Positions 45,820-57,213 of a DNA stretch of 64,000 bases are shown one piece after another. The notes beneath the pieces were generated by a model that was given only the letters and a program-made list of their open reading frames with translations, was not told where the DNA came from and made no database searches. The position numbers were made by a program, and so were the translations under genes. Every line of letters begins with the position of its first letter. Position 1 is the stretch's first letter. The stretch is taken from contig JAJTUQ010000003.1 in NCBI GenBank assembly GCA_021399445.1, positions 4,774,001 to 4,838,000 on the forward strand. Direction: 5' to 3'. Source of the DNA: Xylogone sp. PMI_703. Taxonomy: Eukaryota; Ascomycota; Leotiomycetes.

Positions 45820-46476
45820 TCAGAAGATAACCTCTAACTCTTCCTCTAGATGAAAGAATTGACAATCCTCCTCAGGTACCCCATTGATATGCTGCACGAC
45901 TGCGAACGATATTGGCTATTCGAGCATCGTTAGCCCATAACCATTCCCTAAACTCTACATTCACGACCAGCATCGCGGAACTGCGATGACACCTACCTGG
46001 TCAATTACACTCATTGGCGCGTGCCAAATGCCCGGCCCATAGCAAATTCCTTGCTTAGCACTCGCTATAAACCCACGCAATTGATCCATATTGGGAGTAT
46101 CCCCACCGTCAGTCACAACAACTAGATATTTGATATCAGCTCCCATAGGAATGAACGATTGAGTCGAATATCTATGTCTCTCCAAAGTTTTGACTTTCAG
46201 GACTCGCTTGGTACCGTGGCCCATATGTTCAGTCGCTCCCTTCCATGGCTCAACGTCTCGAGGTTGTGCCAAAGATACGTTGAGAACTGCTCGCGCAGGT
46301 ATCTGACTCGGTGCTCGGTCATAGAGATTCTGCGTCGGAACTACCTCCGGTGTCCTACGTGCTGTCCCATTGTTGACACTAACAGTTCTGTCGTTGATAA
46401 TATCAGTCGAGATAATACCACCATATGGTGCGTATTCATGTTCTGTCAGCGGCTCGCAGTGGATTGTCCGAACCAT
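45820..46476 (-). CDS. Ureidoglycolate lyase, 191 aa
   Basis: Two exons: 46476-45997 and 45915-45820, with an 81-bp GT-AG intron in phase 0. The frame has the ureidoglycolate lyase (DAL3/AllA family) pattern: EPLTEHEYAPYGGII near the start, NNGTARR, ERHRYSTQSFIPMG in the centre, and KQGICYGPGIWHAPMSVIDQ leading to the splice. Exon 2 adds FAVVQHINGVPEEDCQFF, which is the expected C-terminus. The enzyme splits ureidoglycolate to glyoxylate and urea in the last step of allantoin breakdown. An alternative in-frame ATG lies at 46491. On the same strand 0.9 kb upstream is a PuuE-type deacetylase and beyond it an NCS1 permease, consistent with purine use. Confidence 0.88.
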
Positions 46477-46491
46477 CTTCCCGATTGACAT

Positions 46492-47341
46492 AAGATGCAC
46501 TTCACAACTGGATGCGATGACCGTTTTAATAAAGCGTTGGAGTACACGGATTGGAAGCGGCGACGGTAGTGGATCATTTCAAAGGTCTGGATTGATAGCC
46601 CGATCTGTCGGCACTTTCTCCCGACGCTATCATCGGCCAACCCCTCTAGGCGTCCTCTAGGCAGACTTTGTTGGGCATATCCACTGTAGTATCTTTGATT
46701 TCCCATGGATAATAGTGTTGCAAATCATTATACTGATGCAGAGGTTTGTCATCATACGCAATCGGTTTTCCAAGAACTGACCTGACTATACCGGCTACCA
46801 TTGGATATCGACGAGGGAGAAGTTGATGCTGAAATTTTACAAACAGCCCATCAACAACAATTCACCGGGTAAGTACCGCACCTTTCCCCGGCTGCCGACC
46901 CGACAAATCTTTTCCTCGTTCATCCACATGTGTCGTCTTCGTCGTATCGAAAGTGGGATCCAGCGTGATATTTGCAGAGCAGATGTTGATATCGAATATA
47001 CATAGAAGCAGCGATACGAAGTAATGGATAAATATATCGGCAAACTGAATTCCTAGCTTGACGAGCATAATATCTCGCGGAAACCCAGGCAGACCCGCGT
47101 ACGACTGTTTTAACATTCTCAGATATACTACAGCAAGGCCACGCCACTTCGTCTCCAACCGAGGATGGCAGCATTGAGCACACGATGTGATCACGATCTG
47201 CATATTATTATCTATACCCTAAGCATGTAGGGACATATGTAAGTACTATAAGGTGATACATCAAGCAGAACTATTATTCCATAATCTGCTGGCTTTGAAC
47301 TTGGTATTTACGGCCGATACAACATTACTACGATCTGAGTC
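46492..47341 (-). other. Unassigned stretch with one coding-like segment
   Basis: On the minus strand 46860-46646 reads as about 70 open codons (RYPMVAGIVRSVLGKP, then KPLHQYNDLQHYYPWEIKD) ending at a TAG. It looks like protein but I do not recognise it, and no clear start or splice partner was found. Another open frame, 47203-46862, is less protein-like. It could be a remnant of a third gene of the purine group. Confidence 0.3.
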
Positions 47342-48546
47342 TCAGATAATTGAACCGCGGTTGTATGGAAACTTCTCTCTCCAATGTAGCGCAATATCCT
47401 TTCTGGTAGTTACCCAGACGTCTGGTTTCGAGGTAATATAATCGACGAAATTCTTAACTGCAGCAAATCGTCCGGGCTTTCCACTAATCCGGCAGTGAAG
47501 ACCTATAGACATCATCCTTGGTGAGCCTCTTTGGCCTTCGTTATAAAGAATATCGAACGCAGTTTTCAGATACTCTTCAAAATCGGAAGTAGTGCTCCAT
47601 CCAGAAGGTTGGTGGTACTTCACGTCATTACAATCGTAGCTGCATATGGAATCACATCAGCAGATGCTTCATCGCTGTCGAGTTTGGTGAGAAGGTATAC
47701 CTATATGGGATCATGAGCATTCCTTTAGGATTATCAGATTGCTTCTCAGAGGGAACATCCACCCAGAATGGTAGGTCGTCTGAGTAAGTATCGCTCTCAT
47801 ATAGTAAGGGAATATTCATCTCCTCATAGACCTCATGAATGATAGCTTTCGAACAAGGTGAAAGTGCGCCATAATACCATCCTAGTGGATAAGCACCTGT
47901 AGTCTTCTTGATGGACTGTAATTGCCGGATTACATATTCTTTCTCCAACTCTGTCGTCATTCCCACATAATTTACCCATCTATATGTTGTTAGGTCAGCA
48001 ATTTATATAAATACAACCATAAGATGAAACATGCCGGTATCCATGAGAAGCGATCTCATGGCCATTCTTTGTAAAAGCTTCTGCCGCTTCTGGATTTTTT
48101 TCAAATGCTTGTCCAACCGCATACACCGTCACGGGTAAGGAATGCTGCTCAAAGCAGTCCAGTAGCCGCCACACGCCAACTCGCGATCCATAGTCGTAGT
48201 CACTCTCCGGATTCAGCGACCGAGCGCCCATATGGGCGGGCTTGCTATCAGACTGCTCCCACAGCCTATTCTCCGATTGCGCATCACCATTTTGCGTACT
48301 CCTCTCTGATCCCTGTAGTATGTTCAGAGGAAGATAACTAGAATACTACAAGAGAATGCGACATACCTCTTCATAATTAATCACAAAAGACACCGCAATT
48401 TTTGCACCGTTTGGCCATTGCGGATCAGGAGCTTTGCGTCCGTACCCAACATGGTCGCGTGGAAAGTCATACTTCGTCCCTTGCAGAGGGTCAATATTCA
48501 CGGCTTCAAGAGATGCGGCGCTGCCGTCTGGATTGTGCGTGGCCAT
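47342..48546 (-). CDS. PuuE-type polysaccharide deacetylase-family protein, probable allantoinase, 344 aa
   Basis: Four exons: 48546-48367, 48312-48035, 47979-47701 and 47639-47342. Introns 1 and 3 are GT-AG (54 and 61 bp); intron 2 (55 bp) starts with GC. Motifs are those of the NodB-fold PuuE group: GYGRKAPDPQWPNGAKIAVSF near the N-terminus, YDYGSRVGVWRLLD, GHEIASHGYR joined to WVNY by intron 2, GWYYGALSP, and SIGLHCRISGKPGRF near the end. In bacteria PuuE hydrolyses allantoin to allantoate; fungal relatives are often labelled chitin deacetylase. There is no signal peptide, which argues for a cytosolic purine role. It is divergent from the permease and lies upstream of ureidoglycolate lyase. 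Confidence 0.85.
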
Positions 48547-49107
48547 AACTACCCTGGAAAATCGGCCAAAAAAACAAAAAAAAAAGAAACCACCGAACAA
48601 TTATACTTAGGGATTTCTACATGAGCTACTTATCCTGAGTAATTATAATTTTCAGGTACTTCATCGCTCGGATGTCCTGAGCTCGGCCAGCCACTTTGTG
48701 CCGAGAACTATCCTCTTGCCCGTTGGCCGATGGTAATGACCCTCTTTCTTTACAGAGTATGCTAATCTTGCTGTATTCAATTGCCCTCAGTACGCAGTTA
48801 TTATTGGCCGTGCTCCATTTCGGCCATCTAAATCTGAGTCCATGAGCCAATCAAATCCCCGAATTTATCACGTTAGACATAGCATCCCATTTTCCAGCGG
48901 CCAAGGGGACAACTTCACAGATAAGGGATCGGCTCATCCGAGCCGAGCTTTGCTCTATCTTCTAGCGTCTTGGGGCGGATTAGATAGGCTACATTCATCA
49001 TGTGGATGAATAAATAAATCGTTATATATGAGTAGCTATTCGGGTGTCGATGTCTACTTGAGACTATCGAATTGGCTTCGTTCTGCCATTCCTATGACCA
49101 CTCCAAG
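48547..49107. promoter_or_regulatory. Divergent promoter of the purine genes: GATA sites and a CGG palindrome
   Basis: Only 561 bp separate the two start codons. AGATAAG at 48919-48925, CTATCT (AGATAG reversed) at 48955-48960 and AGATAG at 48982-48987 fit the HGATAR consensus of AreA-type nitrogen regulators. Between them a perfect palindrome, TCGGCTC-ATCC-GAGCCGA at 48929-48946, presents inverted CGG triplets with a 10-base spacer, a Zn2Cys6-type site. UaY-class purine regulators prefer a 6-base spacer, so the binder is uncertain. Confidence 0.5.
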
Positions 49108-51008
49108 ATGTCAACCTTCAAGAAAATAGATAATATTCTAAGAACCAAGGAAAGTATTTTTCGAGAGACTCAGGTAGACAGTAAACTATGGGGAAACGAG
49201 GACCTTGATCCAACACCGTGAGTATTCAAAATTTTAGCATTAATTCTAGAGTAAATCTAACGAGCTATCTAGGCCTGCAGCACGTCTCTGGACACATTGG
49301 AACTACTTTGCTTTCTTCTGGGCCGTGTCTTTCAACCCAATTGCTTGGAATACAGGATCTAGCTTGATTGGCCTGGGCTTGGTAAGTCTCAACCACTCGC
49401 ATATCAGCTGTGTGATCGCGAGCTAATTAGACAAGTTATGGTGGCAAGCTACGTTGGCTGCAATAGTTGCAACAATGACCACAGGCGTAATGCTGATGTT
49501 GAACTCCCGTGGCTCCTCTGTCTATCACATTGGATATCCTGTCTACGTGCGTTTGTGCTCCGGCATGTACGGGTCGCTTTTTTTCGTCTTCATCCGCGGC
49601 ATTGTTGCCATCTTCTTCTTTGGAACCCAGTCGTATTATGCAGGGCAATTAATGAGCGTTTTGCTACGCTGTGTTTTTGGTTATAGGTGGACAAGCCTGC
49701 CAAATCACCTCTCGACTTCGGCTGGAACGACAACACAAGGCATCACGGCATTTTTCGTCTTCTGGTTCATACAACTGGGGTTCATGTTGATCCATCCTTC
49801 TAGATCTAGGTGGCTATACACAATTAAGAGTGTTCTCGCGCCACCAGTCTTGATTGCTACATTTGGATATATCGTCGGCAAAAATGGCGGTTTGGGTAAT
49901 ACATCGAGACTTGGTCAGACAGTGGCTTCATCTTCCGCCCTGGGCTGGGCATTTATGACTGGCGTTAACTCCGTCTCCGGCAGCATTATTCCAGAAGTTA
50001 CCTCAAATCCGGATCTGGCAAGATATGCCCGCCATCCTCGGAACACTACATGGCCGCAGTGGATCGGTTTGGTAATTGCGAAGTCTCTTTGTACCTTCTT
50101 AGGTATTGCCTCCTCTAGTGCTGTCAAAACACTCTGGGGAACAGCGTACTGGAATATTTGGGACTTATATTCTGCTATCCTCGATCACCATTGGAATGCT
50201 GGAGCAAGAACTGCTGTCTTCCTAGCCTGCTTGGTCCAGATTTTGGCTGTCGTTGCTACAAATTTGGCCTCAAATGCGGTCCCTGTCGGCTCAGACTTGA
50301 GCGGCCTTTTCCCAAGGTATTTCAAGTAAGTATCACTGGTGGATGTTGTGCGAACAAGTCTAACATAACATACTTACAGCATTATTCGTGGACAAGTGTT
50401 ATGCGCACTTCTCTCTCTAGCTACGGTTCCATGGAAACTCGTGTCCTCTGCAAAAGGGTTCTTGACGTTTTTAGGATCTTATGTATGCTTTCTCTCTCCT
50501 TTAATCGCAATTATGATGTAAGTCCCTTTCTCAATCTGGCTCAAACCCAACTCTCACAGTTACTAGCGTCGATTACTTCATCATACGCAAAGGCAATGTA
50601 CACATTCCATCACTTTATCAGGGTGACTCCAGTACTCCATATTGGTATTACGGCGGCTTCAATATCCGTGCCTTCGTAGCTTGGGCTGTCGGTGTAGCTG
50701 TCGTTATCAATGGCCTTGCAGGCGCTTTTCAAGAAGATTACAACATTGGGAGCAAGCACTTGTACTCACTCGGCATGCTGCTATCTTTTGCAGTAGCAGG
50801 AACTCTCTACTATATTTTCAACCTGATTTGGCCTGTGGACCTCTATCCAAAGGAGCATTCTGGTGCACCAAGCACAAGGGAATATATGAAAGCTACAGAT
50901 GGGTACTTTCCAGACGATGTTGTCATTGTGGGGGCAGATCCTGGAAGTGTCCCTGATAATATAATCCAAATAGAAAGGGAAGAGAGTGGTCTGAAGGCTT
51001 TTATGTAG
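49108..51008 (+). CDS. NCS1-family uracil/allantoin-type permease, 562 aa
   Basis: Five exons: 49108-49217, 49273-49381, 49436-50325, 50380-50517 and 50567-51008; introns of 49-55 bp, phase-consistent. The frame shows the NCS1 pattern: NEDLDPTPPAARLWTHWNYF before the first helix, NTGSSLIGLGL, WWQATLAAIVATM, GYPVYVRLCSGMYGS, SDLSGLFPRYF, then DYFIIRKGNVHIPSLYQ and WPVDLYPKEH near the end. About 12 membrane helices are expected. Members carry uracil, allantoin, uridine or related compounds with protons at the plasma membrane. Its place next to allantoin-breakdown genes favours allantoin or another purine product, an inference only. The last acceptor was picked because the nearer one leads at once to a stop. 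Confidence 0.92.
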
Positions 51009-51776
51009 CTTGTAGTAAGACTTGTTGTTTTCGGGGGTTCTAAGATAACGCTATATCCATTTGCACACAGTAAAACACAATTTATCCATTCTTTCATCTT
51101 CTCTAGTTGCTTGATATACGCTCTCAAAACCTCAGCATCCGCATGATCCCCTCTACTCTATATAATCCTGTGATGTATCCACCGGTACACTTTACAACTG
51201 TATATACTAGCTTTTAGCCGGTATGAAGATAGATTTAGCTACGTTATGCGAGTTGCTCGCGTGGTAAAGCCGGCCGAGACACCTTAATATTTGACGACAG
51301 AAGCCGTCAAATCGTAGTGCAAAGCCGGTCTCTGGCTACTGCCACTGACCGACACTAAGGACGGCTCAGACCAGAAGCAATGTTCTAGCGTGGTTATGGT
51401 ATCCGCAAAAGTTCACACCTTTTGAGCCTCAAGTGCTTCTTTTCTAACCCAGACTTACCGAATGGAGCCCCAAATTTAGCACAGCTCACATTGCATGAGA
51501 CGTTTTGTAAGCAGCCTTGAAAGAGTTTATGCCTTTCAAAGCAGCTTTAATAAGTTTGACACTATGCTCAACTAAACGTTAAACGCCCTAGTTCTTTGAT
51601 ACTTTTTAGGACCTTGGATAATTGATAAATATTGAACACAGAAGAATGTATTACTGCATAGTATCACTGCGTTTTCCCTGACAATGCATGTAAATAATAT
51701 TATATTTAATCTCTACAAATTATAGTCATTAATCATTGCTACTGATATTAATTTATAACTCCAAGCCACAAATGTT
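51009..51776. other. Convergent 3' intergenic region
   Basis: No gene. It holds the 3' ends of the permease and the adhesin-like gene; AT-rich toward the right. Confidence 0.4.
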
Positions 51777-53734
51777 TTACCATAGGTATGCTACCATACA
51801 AACACCTGAAATCAACCACGCAAGCTTATATGTCACTGCCGAAGTGAGTGAGCTGGCGTGGTTGCCGGACGGTGTAGCAAGTGGCGAATTGGAGGGTGCC
51901 AAGGAGCTCACAGGCGGTATTGATCCCGAACCGGATTCGCCTCCAAAGGTAGGTGATGGTGAGTTGGATGGCGAACCAGATCCTTGGGCACCTGATGAGC
52001 CCGCAGTCGCTCCTGATCCCCCAGTAGACGCAGCTCCCGAGGTACCGGCGCCAAGAGCGCTCGAGACCGTAGTGCCAGCAGCAGTGGCGGTACCAGCAGG
52101 GATACTGGATTCAACAACCGTACTTGTTTGAGTACCAGTGATGCCCGTAGTCGTTATTGTGGCTGTAGATAGTGGAACGCCGTCGGCATTGCGATATACA
52201 ACAATTAGAACTCCTGATTCGGCGGTGGAAGCTGGAGCAGGGGCAGCCGTGGTCGGAGCTGACAGAGTAATAGAACTGGTCTGAGTGCCGCTGGCACCAG
52301 TGGTCGTCACTGTAGCTGTGTTTATTGGGACACCGTTGGGATCACAATAGACAATAAGCAATACTCCAGTTTGGGGAGCAGCTGTGGGAGGAGGAGCAAC
52401 GGTAGTTACAGGTGGGGCGGGGACAACAACTGTAGTTGGTGCCGGAACCACTGTCGGTGGCGGCCCTAGGATACCTCCAGTCACGGTGGGAACAGCATAG
52501 GGAGGATCGAAGAGACCGAATCGGCCACAGGCATTACATGGATATGCCCACGAACTGACCTGCTTGGGGGCCGCGAGAATGGGGTCACATCGCGAGTCCA
52601 CCATGGTTGCGATTGCAGTTGGGTCGGCGGTCTTAGGGCAGTCTGTGCCCAGATCGGCAAGAGTGAGCTGGCGTGTGATTGACCCATCGATAGTAGAAAC
52701 ATCGTAGAGATCCAACTGAAGCATCCAACTTGAAGTCGCAGGCCCATAAGGTTGTCCCAGAGTGTTGGTGCCCTTTGCAGTTGGAATGTACATGTACACC
52801 GATGGCGACACGCTATTTATCTCGTTATTAGCATCTTGTCTCTCATCAAGACAAGGAGTTAATGCGCGATTAACTTACAAGGTGTAATCCATCTGGGTGT
52901 CGATGTATGTTGCGGGATAATGATACGGTCTATTAGTTGGCCAGTAGTAGAGATTGACGGTTTCGACAGAACTATGGACGGATTGTTAGCAATGTAGGTT
53001 ACCAACTATCTTTGAGAGCGAGTGGAGTCATACATTTTACATGTATCCGGACACGGGTTGTAGGTGGTGGAGAAGATGGTCTTGGTGGTGAATGTGGTAA
53101 TCGTCGCCGAGTCTGTTTCCGTGTTCGTAATGGTTGCGAAATCCGTTTCTGTTATTGTAATTGTGACAGAATCGGTTTCTGTGTTGGTAATTGTTGTGAT
53201 ATCCGTTTCGGTGTTTGTAATGGTTGTCGAATCTGTTTCTGTGTTTGTAATTGTCGTCAAATCCGTCTCAGTATTGATGATTGTCGTCAGTTGTGTTTCG
53301 GTATTTGTAACTGTCGCCAAGTCCGTCTCTGTGTTTATGATGGTCTGGTAGTCTGTCTCTGTATTTGTTACGGTCGCTAGGTCCGTTTCCGTGGTTGCGA
53401 CCGTATAGAGAAGAGTGGTAGTTGTAAACTCGGTGACACACTCCACAACAGTAGTATTGATGTAGTTCGTGTATGTAACATCGATGTAGTGAGTGACTGG
53501 AACGTCGATGGTCACAGGGACTGTGACTGGCTCCAGAATCGTCGTTTTTTCGATAACAGTCTCATTGCAGATCCCAGTAACGAACCTGTCTAATTGAGTG
53601 TTAACTACTGCGTCCTGAAGAACCATACTTGATTCAATTGTTCAATTGTTCAATCACATACCATCACCGAGCGACCCTCTGGCGCATAGCAGAAGCAACC
53701 CGAGCGGCGCCCATCTGCTCGAAGGCGACAACAT
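51777..53734 (-). CDS. GPI-anchored, Thr/Ser-rich repeat surface protein (adhesin-like), 591 aa
   Basis: Four exons: 53734-53662, 53607-53034, 52971-52879 and 52812-51777; introns of 54, 62 and 66 bp keep phase. Exon 1 encodes a signal peptide (APLGLLLLCARGSLG). Exon 2 contains ten copies of a 10-residue unit of the type NTETDxxTIT. Exon 4 has a folded region with Cys (RCDPILA, YPCNACGRFGLFDPPY), two related 50-60 aa segments (VLLIVYCDPNGVPINTATV and VLIVVYRNADGVPLSTATI), a Gly/Ser/Pro-rich stalk, and a hydrophobic C-terminus (LAWLISGVCMVAYLW) after a small-residue region, as in GPI proteins. The likely role is at the cell wall, perhaps in adhesion. No ligand-binding domain can be named. It is divergent from the protease-like gene. 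Confidence 0.85.
53095..53402 (-). repeat. 30-bp coding minisatellite, about ten units
   Basis: Ten consecutive units encode ETD or ETQ plus variable residues and Thr-Ile/Val. The unit length of exactly 30 bp keeps the frame, so copy number can change without frameshift. Confidence 0.85.
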
Positions 53735-54932
53735 GATTGCGGCTCTTGACCAACGACAAATGTAGTGTCCGTTAAAAGTGCTTGACAAGTAAGACGACTC
53801 TTTCTAGGCCGGAGTGTTGCTAAGGCCTGTTTACTATTAGTGACAGCGTTCTCTTAAGAGCCTTTCGTCGTGGATAGGTACCTGACTAACGACCGACTCG
53901 AAGATTGAACAAACGAAAGCAACGAGTGAGTGTGAGGTGTTGAGAGGCCAAGGTTGCGCAACACACTCTCATAGCGAAAAATGCAGGCGGCAGGCATTTG
54001 TATATTGCAATGGACAGCAGTGGCAAGGCACGCAAGGGCACGGCCACCCGAACCAAGAAGCCTGATAGCAACCATGTTCGAGAGCCGGGTTGTTGATACG
54101 TGTAAAATGCCATGTTGGGAATGTTGATGATGTTGTCATGGGAAAGTTGCTTGGATAGGGTTACAGTTCCCCCTCACCAAAACGGGAAGGAAGGCGGAGG
54201 CAAGGGACGGATCAACGAATGGCCGCCGAGAGCTGCGGTGCTAGGCGAGCTAGGCACGCTAGGGCAGTTCGGAGCCAGCGCCGCAAGCTCCAAATCCGGG
54301 TCGAGCAGCTGTCAATCGACCCTGGCCCAACCACCGGATTGGCCACTGCAACTGTGATGGGTAAATGGGACCAGGGGCACGGCCGCCGAGTGACGTCGAC
54401 TATTCTAATTGCTATTTCCCGTCTTTGGCCCATGTTGGTCCATCTTTTGCCATCTTTGCCAACCCGTGCCAACTTCTTGTGCAGGTTGCAGGCACAAATC
54501 AGCGGTGGCAGGTCACGTGCACTCCCGGGGGAATACGAGCTTGAAGAGGTCCAACACAGAGCATTGAGACGTCGTGATAGGCCCTGATGGGGTCGAATGG
54601 CCGCGACGTCATGATATGCCTTTTCTTTTCCCGTCGGGTACGCGAACAGGTTACAGTGATTGATTTTATCCATGGCCACAGAGCTGCCAACCTGAGGTGG
54701 CCAGTTTTGCTCGAGTGTCGAGAGCTGTGGCGTAATGGAGTCGTTTTTCAATATCAATCGACGTTGCATCGATCGCACCCACCTACGTACTTTATTCATA
54801 CTGTAATCAATTCGACAAACTCTTCAAATCTAGTGCCGGTGGAAAACTCGAAAATCTAAATCTCGTATTTGATATTCGAGCAAATGTTTCTCTAATGTCG
54901 GTTGTACCTTATGTACAGCATATTCAGTCAAC
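53735..54932. promoter_or_regulatory. Divergent promoter, 1.2 kb
   Basis: GC-richer than the window average, with several TGACGTC or GACGTC palindromes (near 54392 and 54605) that fit bZIP sites. Many overlapping open frames on both strands show no protein character and are treated as noise. Confidence 0.35.
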
Positions 54933-57213
54933 ATGCGTTTCATCGCGATGATAATATGGATCTTTACCATTCTCATTGCAAGGGCGTTGTCCGCCAATTC
55001 TACGTCAAATAGTACCACGCTCCAGCCAATTGTGATTGGTGCAAGCCAACACTTGTAAGTGACTGTCTAGTTCCTCCATTCTTGACCTGGCCATGTGCTG
55101 ACCTGGCGCACAGTGAAGGCAACGACGGACCATGGAGCACCTTCGACATCCGCGTCGGCACACCAGAGCAAGATATTCGGGTTCTGGTCTCCACGGCCTC
55201 GCCAGAGGTACTGGTCCCTTTATCACCATACGCGTGCTCGACGTCTGAATTTGTGACCGTGCCGTCCGATTGCGCAGTATCAAGGGGCAACTTATTTGAC
55301 CTAAACAAGTCTTCGAGCTGGCTGGATGCGGGCTCCTACGGGATCAACCAGGATGGATTTGGTCTTGAAGCGAACCTGGGATATGTCCAGCCAGCGCAGT
55401 TTGGGTTGGAGCATCTGGGGATTGGTCTTACGGGACCAAGTCTCAGCAACCAAACTGTCGCCGGGATTGCAACTCCCGAGCCATTCTATCTGTATGTAAA
55501 ATCCTCCACACTCAAGCTTTTGCGAATTGGATTCTGATTTCGAAACGCTTATAGTGGGATATTTGGACTCAACAATCAGCCACTCAATTTCAGCGAGCTA
55601 GGCAATTACTCGGCCCCTTCATTTTTAACAACTCTCAAAGACCAGAAAAAAATTCCAAGCTTGAGCTGGAGTTACACTGCCGGTGCTCAATACCGTGAGT
55701 TTCATCGATATCAATCTGCAGCAGAGTCACTGATAAAAAGCAGGCTTGAAGCAGGTATACGGTCAGCTGATCTTCTCCGGCTATGATACCTCGCGGTTTA
55801 CGGAGAACTCGGTCTCGTTCACAATGGCAGACGACATCACCCGAGATCTAGTTGTTTCTCTTCACTCCATAAGCTATAATGGAGGAAATTCGGCGACTCT
55901 ACTATCCAACTCTATCGATATCTTCATTGACTCCACTGATCCGAATCTCTGGCTTCCGGACGATGCAGTTGACGCGTTCGAGACGGCGTTCGGACTGACG
56001 CTCGACAACACGACTGGCTTGTATTTGGTAAACGACACACATCACAACGCACTCCTCGACACCAATGCCGAGGTGACTTTTAGACTATCTGATGTGAAAT
56101 CAGGAGGTGACACAGTGTCGATAACTCTTCCTTACGCCGCGTTTGATCTTACCGCAGATTATCCTTTAGTCGCTAATAAAAGTAACTATTTCCCCTTGAA
56201 GCGTGCAAATAGCTCCGCGCAATACACGCTTGGGCGAACATTCCTGCAAGAAGCGTATGTGGGTCCCGGGAATTTGTGTACTCGTCATTCCAGAACAGCA
56301 CTAACTCTTTTCCAGCTATCTTTCTGCAGACTACGAACGCAAAGTGTTCAACGTGTCCGCATGTGTATGGAATGAGGGCGCACAAGAGAACATTGTTACC
56401 ATCACATCCAAGGACTCCGATTCCTCCGATAATTCAAATTCAACCTCGGGTGGTAGTGGTAATGGAGGAGGAAACAATAGTGGCAATGGCAACCCCAACT
56501 CGTCCAAAGGCTCACACCTAAGTGGCGGGGCCATAGCTGGTATTGTAATAGGTTGCGTGGCAGCCGTTTTTCTCGTCGCCGCAGCTGTCGCCATCTTCGT
56601 TCTTCGCAAACGAAGAAAGTGGTTGAAGGCCGGCTATGCGGTTGCAGCGCCTAAGATAGAGCCTGACGAGGCAGTTCTCAAAGGCCCAGTCTTCAACGCC
56701 GCGCCTGGAACGACAGACAGCTCCACACCCTTCTCTGCGGCTGATATTTCTGCGACTAGATCGTCGGCTGGGAACTCAGGATCAGCAGAAGATTCTCCAG
56801 CAGCCTTGGCAGCAGTTGCTGCTGCTGCAGCTCCAATAGTTGCAGCTAGCAGCGGCACTCGTGGCCCCGGCGATTCTACACCCGAGCTGGATGGCCGTCA
56901 CCTCAGACCGAATTCAGAGCTTGATGGCAGGGAGATACCTTCGGATCCTTCAAATCCAGTTGCTCAGAATCCTGGTGTCTACGAATTGCCTGGCAGTGAA
57001 GGAGACCGATTGACCCGACCATCAGAGCCGAACCGAGAAATCTCTACTGTGGGTGATTTACCACTCTTTGGAGACAGACAAAAACGGAATGATTCTCCGC
57101 CTTCACCATATGTGTCCACGCTGGGCAGTAACAACTCGGCGGTGGATGAGGGAGAGTATTCCGACAACATCGTATCGCCTGCGACACCAAGTCGTAACTC
57201 ACGAGTGTTTTGA
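54933..57213 (+). CDS. Membrane-anchored aspartic-protease-like protein lacking the first catalytic Asp, 682 aa
   Basis: Five exons: 54933-55054, 55114-55491, 55555-55694, 55744-56254 and 56316-57213; introns of 49-63 bp keep phase. After a signal peptide (residues 1-21) comes a pepsin-like (A1) fold: WSTFDIRVGTPEQDIRV, a flap region, FYLGIFGLNNQP, VYGQLIFSGYDTSRF, and RTFLQEAYLSADYERKVF. The first active site, normally DTG, reads STA (67-69); the second reads DST (Asp 276). Without the first Asp, normal proteolysis is not expected. A Ser/Gly/Asn-rich stalk leads to one transmembrane helix (about 456-481) and a cytoplasmic tail of about 200 residues beginning RKRRKW. This layout suggests a surface receptor-like or scaffold role. 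Gene structure is firm; the function is inference. Confidence 0.88.

Noticed and set aside
54112..54860. Several overlapping open frames of 60-195 codons on both strands
   Set aside because: GC-rich intergenic DNA gives long chance frames; none has domain-like sequence, and the region is the promoter between two clear genes.
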